Shown here: in pieces, positions 45,204 through 54,731 of the stretch
Position numbering within the stretch: the stretch's first letter is position 1
Layout of the letters: each line of letters starts with the position of its first letter
Assembly (NCBI GenBank): GCA_028622995.1
Contig: JAJQJQ010000089.1
Coordinates: 124,001 to 188,000, forward strand
DNA from: Panagrolaimus kolymaensis
Taxonomy: Eukaryota > Nematoda > Chromadorea > Rhabditida > Panagrolaimidae
Direction of reading: 5' to 3'
Length of the DNA: 64,000 bases
Position numbers and translations under genes: made by a program
Notes under the pieces: generated by a model
The model's input: the letters and a program-made list of their open reading frames with translations, nothing else
What the model was told of the DNA's origin: nothing
The model's database searches: none

Positions 45204-46038
45204 TGAATCTCGTAAACGTAAGGGGAAGGAAATAAGAAAAAGGATGAAAGATGAGGGAATGATGGATAAACACAACTTTGCATAACCAAAAGAAGATCAA
45301 AATTGAGTGTTTCAGCTATCGCCTTTTACAGCAATAATCTCAGTTGATCAAAATGGTGGAAAGAAGTTAAAGAAGCATAAACAAAAGCAAGGGTATCTCG
45401 AGTCTCAAGTTTGATTAAAGCAATCATGGTAATGAAAAAGAATTTTCGGTAGCATAAATATTCAACAAAAAATGAAGGAAAAAATGGAAGCGTTGTTTCA
45501 GCGAGAAAAAAATCAAAGTTTGTAAAATCTTCGCTTTTTTTTGAAGTAAAAGATCGATCGAAAAAAGGAGAGTCGATGAGCGGACAATCAACGCTTCATC
45601 TTTGTTTTGACAATGGAAAAAGCGCGAGAGGCTTTTGATTGCTGCCGGTTGTAAAAAAAGCAATTTTCTTTCGCAACTTTTTTGTTTCAACAGCGAAAAC
45701 AAACATTGATACGATAAAGTTTTTGTTGAGGGATACCGAAAAGACTAAAAAAGCTTCTAATTTTTTTTCCAAATCAAGAGATTATAAACCAGTGATTCCA
45801 TTAACGCTCCAAATTTTTAACAGTTTTTTAAAAGTTTCCAACTGATATGGTTTCTGTAAGACGTTGTAAAATAATGTGGGCTTTTTTGAATGATGTCCCT
45901 TTTAATCCATTTATGTTTGACATGTTTTCTTTTTTGTTCTGCCGTAAATTCATGGGTTTGTAAAAAAAATGTTTGAGATTGTGAAAAAATATTTATTATT
46001 AAGCATTACAAATTATTAACTTTAAACGAATTAATTAA
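45204..46038. other. Upstream flank of copy I, duplicated at copy II
   Basis: Bases 45204-45400 and parts up to about 45770 are closely repeated at 48675-48860 and 49000-49300, so the duplication unit includes the 5' flank of the gene. No independent gene seen. Confidence 0.5.
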
Positions 46039-47402
46039 TTAACCGATGGTAACTAAACAGTTGTTATTTAAATTTGATTCCCACTTTCCGAATAATTCAG
46101 CAATGATATAATCATGCTTAAGACCTTTTCGAGATTTGATAGCGAAATGCTTCTTTTTTCGGCAAATCACGAAGTAATATGGCGCATTGCCATCCAAAGT
46201 GATTCCACTTGGATTTGATGGAATAACATTTCGTCCATTCCAATGATATCCAAAGCCGTCTTTGTATGCATAGCATTGATCAAATTTCACGGCTTGAATA
46301 TTTTGAAACATTTCTGGATCAACATTAAGCCTTCCTTTAAGCTTATATCTATGATCGTTGTTATGAACGAAATTCACTAAAAAATTTGTGTTTTAGAAAA
46401 GTAAAGATCATAAAGTAAGCTTACTCAATGGAAACTTGGCTGCCTCTTCCATAATTTTCATTTGATCTTGGGTGAATAAAAATTGACAATGTTCTAAAAA
46501 AATAATTTTAATACTTCCAATAGTAAAAAAAATAAAATAACATACTAACGAGGTGCTTAATAAAACGACTGCTCAATTCGGTAAGTTTAAAGAATGGTTG
46601 AACATCAGCGAGATCCATCTTAATAAATTCTCGAACTTCTTCTTTTTCAGGGAAAAAAAGCTCTTGATAGCTTCGAGCTTCTGACCATACGAATACCTGA
46701 AAGTAATTCTTTCATATATTTTGGCTTCATAAATATTTTAAAATTGCTTACGGCTTTAAATACTTTATCTGAGGTTTCCAATTTAACCAAATCCAGGATC
46801 TCTTCCTTTGATGTCTTATAATTGATATTTTGAACAAAACCTTGAATGAATTCATACAGGCGTTTTAATGGATTGAACAACTCGTATTTCTTTGAAATTA
46901 TAAACATTTCCAACGCTTCCATGAGGACAAAATTTTTCGACATAAGATATTCACTACATGTATCTTTAATACTCTTGACATCGTAGAACTCAGCCATGTC
47001 AACCATCACTTCAACATTCTTAGTGCCAATAACAAATTCACCACCATATAAGCATGCAAGAAAGCTTTTGAAATCAGCGTGTGAATAACTTTCGACCTTG
47101 ATCGAAGCATTGTTATTTGAACAGCTGGTAGTAACAGCTTTTTCTAAGACCATAGATCCACTACATAAGATAAACTTGTGAGCATAAAGCTTCTAAAATT
47201 TTATTCTTTCTATTACAAATTTTTAATGGCCTAGACTTACTTGACCACCAATTTCGAAAGTTATGTCAAAATTTCCATTTTTAAGATCTTGAGCTTCAAA
47301 TACTTGTAACCATTTTGATTGAACATCAATTTTACCAGTTCTAACGAGAAGAGCTTCAACTTGAATCTTTCTTACTTTACGTGGAGGTTCTTGACGAGCC
47401 AT
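46039..47402 (-). CDS. BTB-BACK domain protein
   Basis: Five exons (47241-47402, 46752-47192, 46546-46696, 46425-46493, 46039-46376) give 386 residues. The BTB domain is unusual in that the DITFEIGGQKLYAHKFILCSGS motif sits about 45 residues from the start without a MATH domain. The helical BTB end (VDMAEFYDVKSIKDTCSEYL) and a BACK-like helical region (FIISKKYELFNPLKRLYEF, ILDLVKLETSDKVFKAVFVW, REFIKMDLADVQPFFKLTEL) follow. The C-terminal 110 residues (YKDGFGYHWNGRNVIPSNPS, CRKKKHFAIKSRKGLKHDYI) form a domain I do not recognise, possibly TLD-like. The likely role is as a Cul3 adaptor. The exon 3 donor was set at GTATGT because the alternative GTTAGT breaks frame. The gene sits between ribozyme-bearing copies I and II. 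Confidence 0.8.
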
Positions 47403-47710
47403 TGTAACAAGATGATTGCTAATATCTTTAACCCTTAAACATACTCATTTTAAAACCATATGCATTAGTTTAACATTTATAAATAATTCGATGGGCATCA
47501 TCTTTCGGTAGAAAACAACCGACGGCATAATGGATAGGGTCTAACGGCTCGAGAGAATCAAGCTGCGTGAGCTCCATACATTATTAACAATTTAAAGCAA
47601 AGACACAAGTATATCAAATAGCTTCTTTATTATTACAACAAAGCAACATACAAAAATAAACAAATAACAAAAAGATTGCAGAATAATAATAAAGTCCAAA
47701 TTGATGATAA

Positions 47711-47826
47711 ACAAGCAGTTTCGCCCGTCAACCAGACTACTTGTTATATTTGTAAAGCTTATAAAGTAAAACCTAGTAAAAACAAAATAAAACATCTCGA
47801 GCCGGGCTCATCAGTGGCTGCTCGAG
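47711..47826 (-). ncRNA. Split hammerhead ribozyme copy c
   Basis: Hairpin 1 is at 47796-47826 (CUCGAG CAGCCA CUGAUGA GCCCGG CUCGAG on the minus strand), hairpin 2 at 47711-47744 (ACAAGUAG UC UGGUUG A CGGGC GAAA CUGCUUGU). All three junction stems and every core position are present. Predicted cleavage between complement 47735 and 47734. It starts about 20 bases after the GTAAGT that follows the last exon of decayed gene copy II, and AATAAA lies downstream (about 47630). Confidence 0.8.
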
Positions 47827-47846
47827 GAGGTAAAAAGTAAACTTAC

Positions 47847-48674
47847 CCAATATCCATCCATCCATAATATGATCCACAATAAACGATATGAAAGACAATA
47901 ACCATGGTATAATATAAACAGTTGAAGAGCCATTGGATGTGTTTGAAGAAGAAAGCTTTGATGAAGTTTGATGCAAGATTGGCAAAAGAAAATAATAAAC
48001 AATTGAAGTATCATCCCATGTTTCAGTAATGAGTATATTTTTTGAAGCATCATTCAAAGTTGAAATCCATATTGAATCATCATTCAAAGCTATTCCTACT
48101 TCTTCAAGAAACCAAACATAAGAACCTAAAAATGAAATGTCAAAGTAAGGAATGAAAAGAAACAACTCATCGATTCAAGCAGAATTCTTCCAAAACCATG
48201 TTGTAATTCATCAAAGCAAGAAAAAAACCATTCGAAGCATTCATACATTTGGCATCGAAATTGAAGCTCTTTTTGTGATATCCGGAAATGTAACTTGATA
48301 AAGATGAAAGATGAATGATAACAGCAATAACAATATCGAAATCTATCAAAAGCCAAAGCGAGCATATCAAAGCAGCGGTTTTCTGAAAAACAAATCAATG
48401 AAGTTAAAACACAATAACAAAATTAACTTATCAAGATAACCAACGAGTTGAACATCATTTGATCATTCATACCATTGCCATTAGTATCACCTTTTTGAGT
48501 ATCATCAGTGAAGCATCATTGATTTCTTTCAGCAACATCATTACCATTTGCTTTGATTGTAGCTTCTTGAGTATTTGATATTTGAAGAAGATCATGAGCA
48601 GGAAGTAGTTGTTGACCAAGAGCATCATTCTTAGTTGAAACAAACGCGCAAAAGCAAAGAACGAAGAAAGGCAT
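47847..48674 (-). pseudogene. Secreted/membrane protein gene, decayed copy II
   Basis: Same layout as copy I. Exon 1 from ATG 48674 (MPFFVLCFCAFVSTKNDALG) runs to AERNQ and then TGA where copy I has GGA; the frame continues open behind it (CFTDDTQKGD). Exon 2 begins KTAALICSLWLLIDFDIVIA, and exon 3 (from about 48126) contains WFLEEVGIALNDDSIWISTL and ends VYIIPWLLSFISFIVDHIMD. Both internal donors have A at the first intron base (TTG then ATAAGT; TCG then ATGAGT). It is the best preserved protein of the three copies but is still interrupted. Four hydrophobic segments; family unknown. Confidence 0.6.
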
Positions 48675-49668
48675 GAATCTCGTAAACGTAAGGGAGTGGA
48701 AATAAGAAAATGGATGAAAGATGAGGGAATGATGGATAAACACAACTTTGCCCAACCAAAAGAAGATCAAACTGAGTGTTTCAGCTATCGCTTTTTACAG
48801 CAATAATCTCAGATGATCAAAATGGTGGAAAGAAGTTAAAGAAGCAAGCATAAACAAAAAGGAAGGGTATCACATTAAAGCATTCACGGAAGTAAAATAA
48901 AAAATAGGAGAATTATGTATTGGTGGAAGAAAATATTCAAAAAAATGAGGCAAATAAAGGAGAAAATCGGGATAAAAGTTGAAGAACAAAATCTGAGATG
49001 AAAAATTGAATGATTGAGCAAAACTAAAATTCTTTGCAGTTGATAAAAGCATGCGCGAGATAAAGCAACAGAGAGTGATGGATGCGCGTGTAATCGAGGC
49101 TTCATCTTTGATTTGCCACTGAAAGCGCCGCGAGTGAAATCCAAAGATGTCTTTGATGTCTGTCTGACAATCGAGCAAAAAAAGTTTTTCGCAACTTTTG
49201 TTTCAACAACAAACAAAAAAACCATTGAAAGTTTTGGAGAAAGGAACAAAGACTAAAAAAGGCTTCAAAAGCTTCTAATTTTTGGATGATTTTCTTCAAA
49301 TTAAGAGGATGTTATAATAACATTTTTGGTGGTAAACATGGTAGAAGCAAGCATTTTGTTTAGTCAAAGACAACAGAAAACAGATTCGACATAAACTTCA
49401 TTTCCATCTCCTTCGATTATCACCCTTTAAAGTGCAGGTCCATCGTTTCGAGTATACATAGGCTCTAACAGAAAACATAAATAGTCTTTAAACACACCAT
49501 TATAATACAAAATGAAATCGTTTAGTCTTCACAAATAATTGCATGGGCATCTTCTTACGTAAGTAACAAAAACGACACATGTGTATTATATAAACCATTT
49601 ATTATAACTACAACGAAAAACAATACAAAATAAACATAAAACAATAATAAAACCGTTATAAATGGTCA
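48675..49668. other. Duplicated upstream flank of copy II and spacer
   Basis: 48675-49300 repeats the flank of copy I (same signal-like ORF starting MIFFWL and the same GCTTCTAATTTTT block). 49300-49668 is unique AT-rich spacer. Confidence 0.5.
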
Positions 49669-49786
49669 ACAAGCAGTTTCGCCCGTCAACCAGACTACTT
49701 GTTATATTTGTAAAGCTTATAATGTTAATCCTAGTAAAAACAAAATAAAACTCCCCGAGCTCGGGCTCGTCAGTGGCTAGCTCGAG
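49669..49786 (-). ncRNA. Split hammerhead ribozyme copy d
   Basis: Hairpin 1 (49751-49786, minus): CUCGAGCU, then AGCCA, CUGACGA, GCCCG, then AGCUCGGGGAG. The outer stem is longer and has changed, but pairs (GAGCU with AGCUC plus CUC with GGG). Hairpin 2 (49669-49702) is identical to copies a and c. The core differs only at the permitted variable position 7 (CUGACGA). Predicted cleavage between complement 49693 and 49692. Confidence 0.78.
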
Positions 49787-49805
49787 AAGGTAAAAGTAAG
49801 CTCAC

Positions 49806-50330
49806 CCAATATCCATTCATCCATGCATAATATAATTCGCAACAAACAATATGAACGACAATAACCGTGGGATAATATAAACAATTGAAGAGCCATTGGA
49901 TTTGTAGTTGAAGGTGATAAAGCATTATTAAAAGTTGAAATCCATGTTTCTTCATCAATATAAACATTTCATACATATTCAAGAAGAAAAACATTAGTAT
50001 CTAAAAATGAAATGACAAACAACAACGAAGAAAAAGAAAAAAACTCATCGATTCAAAACAGCATTCTTCTTTCAATATTATTTGTAATTGATCAAAGCAA
50101 AATTACCATCATGTAAAATATATATTTGCCATATTGAAGCTGAAGTTCTTTTTTGAATAATTCATAAATAAAAATAAAAAACAGCCATGTCTCTTTTATA
50201 AAAATTCTTTACAACAAAAATAACCAAATCATCATGAATCCAAAACAAACGTTTTCTGAAAAACAAACCAATGAAGTAAAAGCGCAACAAAAAAGGAACT
50301 TACCAAGATAACCAACAAATTGAGAAGTCG
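49806..50330 (-). pseudogene. Decayed copy III of the secreted/membrane gene
   Basis: Remnants of exon 3 (SNGSSIVYIIPRLLSFILFV, frame broken on both sides, a TGA within the GWILG region) and exon 2 start (AAAACG after TTTTTCAG near 50256), plus the last codons of exon 1 with a canonical donor TTG then GTAAGT at about 50304. The 5' part is lost. Despite this damage the ribozyme just downstream (copy d) is complete. Confidence 0.6.
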
Positions 50331-51832
50331 TGGACGATAATTGACGCATCTTTAATTCTCTTTTTTTTAAACATTTCTCTCCTTGCTTGCTTTTGTTAAT
50401 TTAAAAATTTACACTCAATATTAGCCAAACATAATTAGAAGTGAAAATGAGAACGAAATAATGAATGGTTTATAAAAAAATGGCGGGAAAAAGTTTAATC
50501 TTCTATGAGCTGTTGACAAAAAATTACAACTTTCATCGTTGCTCCAAACTGTAGAAATGGAATGGTAATTATTGCTGAACACTTTTTATTTATTTATTAA
50601 CAAGGTGTTTTTTAAATTGTTATGTTATAGCATTAGCATTAATCGGATTTACATATTTTACATGTGAGTTTATTGCTTTTGTAAATATTTGGAGAAACAT
50701 TGTTTGGATCCAGCTAACAAAAAAAAATGCTTGGTGTCGATTTTTTTGTAATAAAAAGTGCTGCAATAACTATAACCAAATGTTTGCGCAAAGTGAGACA
50801 GTGTAAAAGAAAAAAAGAAGCATTTTTGGATTGGAAAAGCAACAACAAAAAAATGATGCAAAACATTTCGTTCGTTTTTAGTCGTAAAATTGATGGTTCG
50901 ACTTTGCACTTTTTTCTTTTTGAATATTTTTTAGAATACTTTTTTTTAAACATTTTGTTGAAACTTATTCTGATTACCAGCAAACAAAAAATTTACATAT
51001 ATGTACATTTCTGTTTAAACAAACTCTACGATTGAATAACATCTTTTTTGTTAAAACCATTTATATCACTTTTAAAGGCGACTAAACTCTTGCTTCGACC
51101 AACAAAACTCATTGAAAAGGATGGCGAAATTTAATCACTTCATTGTCCATAAATTTGATTCGCGATTATTGTTAGTTGAAGAAATAAAAAATAAAGACAA
51201 AAATTATTGAAGCCCTGATTTTTTATGAGAAATCGTATCGAACAATATTGGAAAAAAAACCTGAATATTTTCTTTGTCTAAAAAATCAATAAAAAATAAA
51301 TCATTTTTTATTTCTTCGTTATATCCTTTTTTAAAAGAAGACTCTTAAAATGGAAGTGTAAAAATGGAAAGGTTGCGCAAAATCAAAATGTCAAAAAAAG
51401 CATTTTCAAGTCAAAAACGGCGTAGAAAAAACAACAAAATTGCAAAACATTTTCCACAATTTTGGGTAAATAAAAACTTGCGATTATTACAAAGTTGAGA
51501 GATTTGCTTTTTTTTATTTTGAATATTTAAACTTTCTCTTTTTTTATTTTCGGATTTCCTATTTACCATTTTTGAAAACATACAAATTTTTTTTACGAAT
51601 CAAACAATTTAACGAAAAATCTGCATTAAATACTTTGACTTTTTCTTTTATGATTAAACTTGTTTTTACTTGAATTCAAACAGGTTTACACAATTCATGC
51701 AATATTTTATTTTAAAAGTTTGAGAAATATGTCAAAGCAATAAAAATATTAAAATTATATGTATGAGCACCAAACTATCTTTGGTTTCTTTGTATTAATT
51801 CATTAAAAACCAATATTTATTTGAACTTTTAT
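50331..51832. other. Intergenic with a long dispersed direct repeat
   Basis: About 235 bases at 51356-51590 (GGTTGCGCAAAATCAAAA ... TTTACCATTTTTGAAAA) recur in the same orientation at 55868-56100 on the other side of Hsp70 paralog C. No gene supported. Confidence 0.55.
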
Positions 51833-54731
51833 TTATATAACTGAGCAATTAGTATTACTATTTTGTGAATTTAAATATGAAGCATAATAAGCAGCTCCAA
51901 TGGCAATAATTTCATCTGGATGTTCATCACAAGAATATTCTGCATCTTTAAACATTTCTTGCACCAATTTTTGTACCATTGGCATTCGACAACCACCACC
52001 AACTAATAGTATTTTGTTTATATTTCTTGAAAAATAATTTGCATTTGATAAAGTTTTAATTATAATATTTCTGATGCGACCCAATAATGACGATGCCAAT
52101 TTTTCGAAATACATCCGAGTAATATTCATAAAGGCATCGATTTTGATATTAAATTCACTAACATCTAAACTAAAAAAATTTTTTGCATTAAAAACTTTAT
52201 TAGCAGTGATTTTAAAATCAAAACAACTTAATTACCTTGTTTCTTCGTATGTCGATAAATAATGTTTAATTTCCATACATTTTTCCATCAATCGATACTT
52301 TAACTTGTCATTTTCATTAATTTTAATTTTGTGTTGACCTTCTAATTTTGATGCAAAATAAGTAAATAGCAATTGATCAAAATCTCTTCCACCTAAATTT
52401 TCATCTCCGTGACAAGTTTCAATTTGAAGTTTTCCATTAGCAATTTTAAAAATGCAAATATCAATTGTTCCACCACCCATGTCAAATAATAATAAAGTAA
52501 AATTTGGTGGGATAGGTCGACCCACAAAATGTGCAATTGCAGCTGCTATTGGTTCAGCTAATAGATGAATTGTTTTCCATCCAGCGAGGATTGCAGCGAC
52601 ATGAGTAGCTAATTTTTGATTTGGTGTAAATACAGCCGGCACAGTTATTACAATTTCATTCAATATTTTTCCTTGAAATTCTTCAACTTTTTGTTTAATG
52701 TGTTTTAGCAAAATTGCTGCCACATCTTCAGGATATTTTTCTATTACGCCATCGTTTGATTGAACTCGAATGACTAATTTATTTTCGACAATTGTTACAT
52801 TAAACGGCCAATTTAAGTCAATCCTTACATTTTCAAAACTTCTTCCAATGATTCTTTTAGAATCAAAAACAGTGGATTTTGAATAATTTTGTAATCTTCG
52901 AACAACTTCCTTTCCACATTTTGGTTGAATTTCATCAAAGCCTACGTAAGATGGAAGCTGTCTTTCTCCTCCATTATCCAACGCCATCGTTTCAATTCCA
53001 TTTCGGCGATTTACGGCTGCACAACATCTTGAAGTTCCCAAATCAATTCCAACAATATTTGTATTTAAATTTTTGTTTAAAATATTTTTTGGAACATCAT
53101 GAAATTGCTAAAATTATGAATGATGCTTTTATAAATATGGGTGATTTGGGCTTTAAAGGACCATGTTCATTTGCTTCCTTTTTTCAAACACGCGTTTGAT
53201 TATTCGCCGCTTCAGGATCACAAAATTCGTGTGAAGGCGGGAAAATTTCCTTCTTCAAATTTTTTAGAATTTTTTGGATTTTCTGAAGATAAGCATATGT
53301 ATTTACTCTTCGAAGTAGCTTACGACCACTCAACATATTGATAGTAATGAATATGGGTATTATTAATGCTACTAACCTTCTTCATGTAGGCGAAATCTTC
53401 AGAAAATCCAAAAAATTCTAAAAAATTTGAAGAAGGAAATTTTCCCGCCTTCACACGAATTTTGTGATCCTGAAGCGGCGAATAATCAAACGCGTGTTTG
53501 AAAAAAGGAAGCAAATGAACATGGTCCTTTAAGTTAAAAACCCCGGGATTTTCTCTGTAAATCTATGCCGCCGACTGATCCATCCACACAAATATAACCA
53601 AAAAAAGCATACTTGTTTTATGTAATTAGATTCATCGAAATAAAGATCTTTGTATAAACGCTCAATATTTTTTATTGTATAATTTGGTAAACAAATTATA
53701 GAAAAAATGCAATTTTCGCTAACTTTAAATTCAAGTAAAATTTCACCCATTTTCATCATTTCTGGAGTTATCATTATTTCTTCATAAAAAGTGTTTTCGA
53801 GAAAATAAGTGCTGACCTAAAAAATCTTCTTTTTTTAGTTATTAAAAATAAAAAAAAATCTTTTTACCTTTAAAATTGTTTGATTATCTTTGATAGTCAA
53901 AATTTTAGATTTTTCCAATGGCAAAGATTGAAATTCTTCAATATTTATGATTATTTCGGTATTTATTTTAACTTTAACTTCAAACGAAATATATGGGTCA
54001 AAGTTATATTGCAGAACATCCAAATCATTTGCCATTATTCTAGCTTTAATTAATGCGGCATCAATAACATCCAAAAATCCATGAGATTCATATGAAAAAA
54101 ATTTACATTTAGGAAAAGTTATTTCGAAATTTTTTAATTGAAAATTATTAATTTCATTTGAGTTATAAATTATTAAATTTGGACCTTGGCTAATTTCAGA
54201 ATCAATTTTTAGTTCATGTGTTTCAGTTGAAAATAAATCAATAGTTTCAACAAATTTAGCTTTTGTATTAGTTTTAACCCATATAAAACATTTTTCCATG
54301 CATAATAACCAAATATTATCTCCAACTTCAGGTTTATATTTTGTTGGTAAAATATAACATAAATATCGAAGAGAATCGCCATTAATAAGTTGAATATTTA
54401 TAAATCCATTCTCGTTACCTTTTTTCAAAAATAATTTTCGAATTTCATCAATGCAATAAAAATATGTTTCCAAATAAATACAAATACATCCAATATTTTT
54501 TTCATTGATTTTGATTTTAATTTTTTTAAACATTCCATCAATTATTGTTTCATCAGCGGCGTGGGGGTTCACTAAAAAAAATTGAGGTAAGATAATTGGC
54601 ATAAACAAAACAAAAGCATTAAAAAAAATAGTTGTACCATCGTTGATATTAAAATATAATATTTCTTTACAACTTTCATTATAAGCTGCGAATTCACCTT
54701 TCGTTGGCCAAATTCCAATGTGATAAACCAT
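51833..54731 (-). CDS. Tandem Hsp70-like protein, paralog C
   Basis: Five exons (54638-54731, 53868-54571, 53613-53816, 52236-53107, 51833-52169), 736 residues, with exon 1 (94 bases) and exon 4 (872 bases) the same length as in paralog B. N-half (1-334): MVYHIGIWPTKGEFAAYNES, GPNLIIYNSNEINNFQLKNF, AALIKARIMANDLDVLQYNF, then SBD-beta-like EVKVKINTEIIINIEEFQSL to GEILLEFKVSENCIFSIICL. C-half: full Hsp70 NBD with IVGIDLGTSRCCAAV (D356), FDSKRIIGR, VITVPAVFT, LLLFDMGGGTIDICIF, NLGGRDFDQL, ILLVGGGCRMPMV and IAIGAAYYASYL, ending CSVI, a CaaX-like tail. No lid or substrate domain after it. An upstream in-frame Met (54788) exists, but paralogs support the start at 54731. The fourth-exon acceptor lies behind a 505-base intron swollen by a MITE. 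ATP hydrolysis residues present; biochemical role unknown. Confidence 0.85.
53157..53528. mobile_element. Palindromic TTAA MITE in intron 3 of Hsp70 paralog C
   Basis: 372 bp beginning AGGACCATG and ending CATGGTCCT, with near-perfect inverted arms of about 140 bp (53157 to about 53294; about 53388-53528) around a 90-base centre. Flanked by TTAA on both sides (53153-53156 and 53529-53532). TTAA duplication is typical of piggyBac and Kolobok elements. It has no coding capacity and its transcript would form a long hairpin inside the pre-mRNA. Confidence 0.88.

Noticed and set aside
46039..46377. Treating 46039-46377 as an independent gene starting MNFVHNNDH.
   Set aside because: The Met codon spans a splice junction in phase with the upstream BTB exons, so it is their last exon.
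47773..48165. An ORF of 130 residues continuing from exon 3 of copy II through ribozyme hairpin 1 (ending LFCFY).
   Set aside because: The frame through the hairpin differs between copies I, II and III while base pairing is kept, so it is better read as RNA than as protein.
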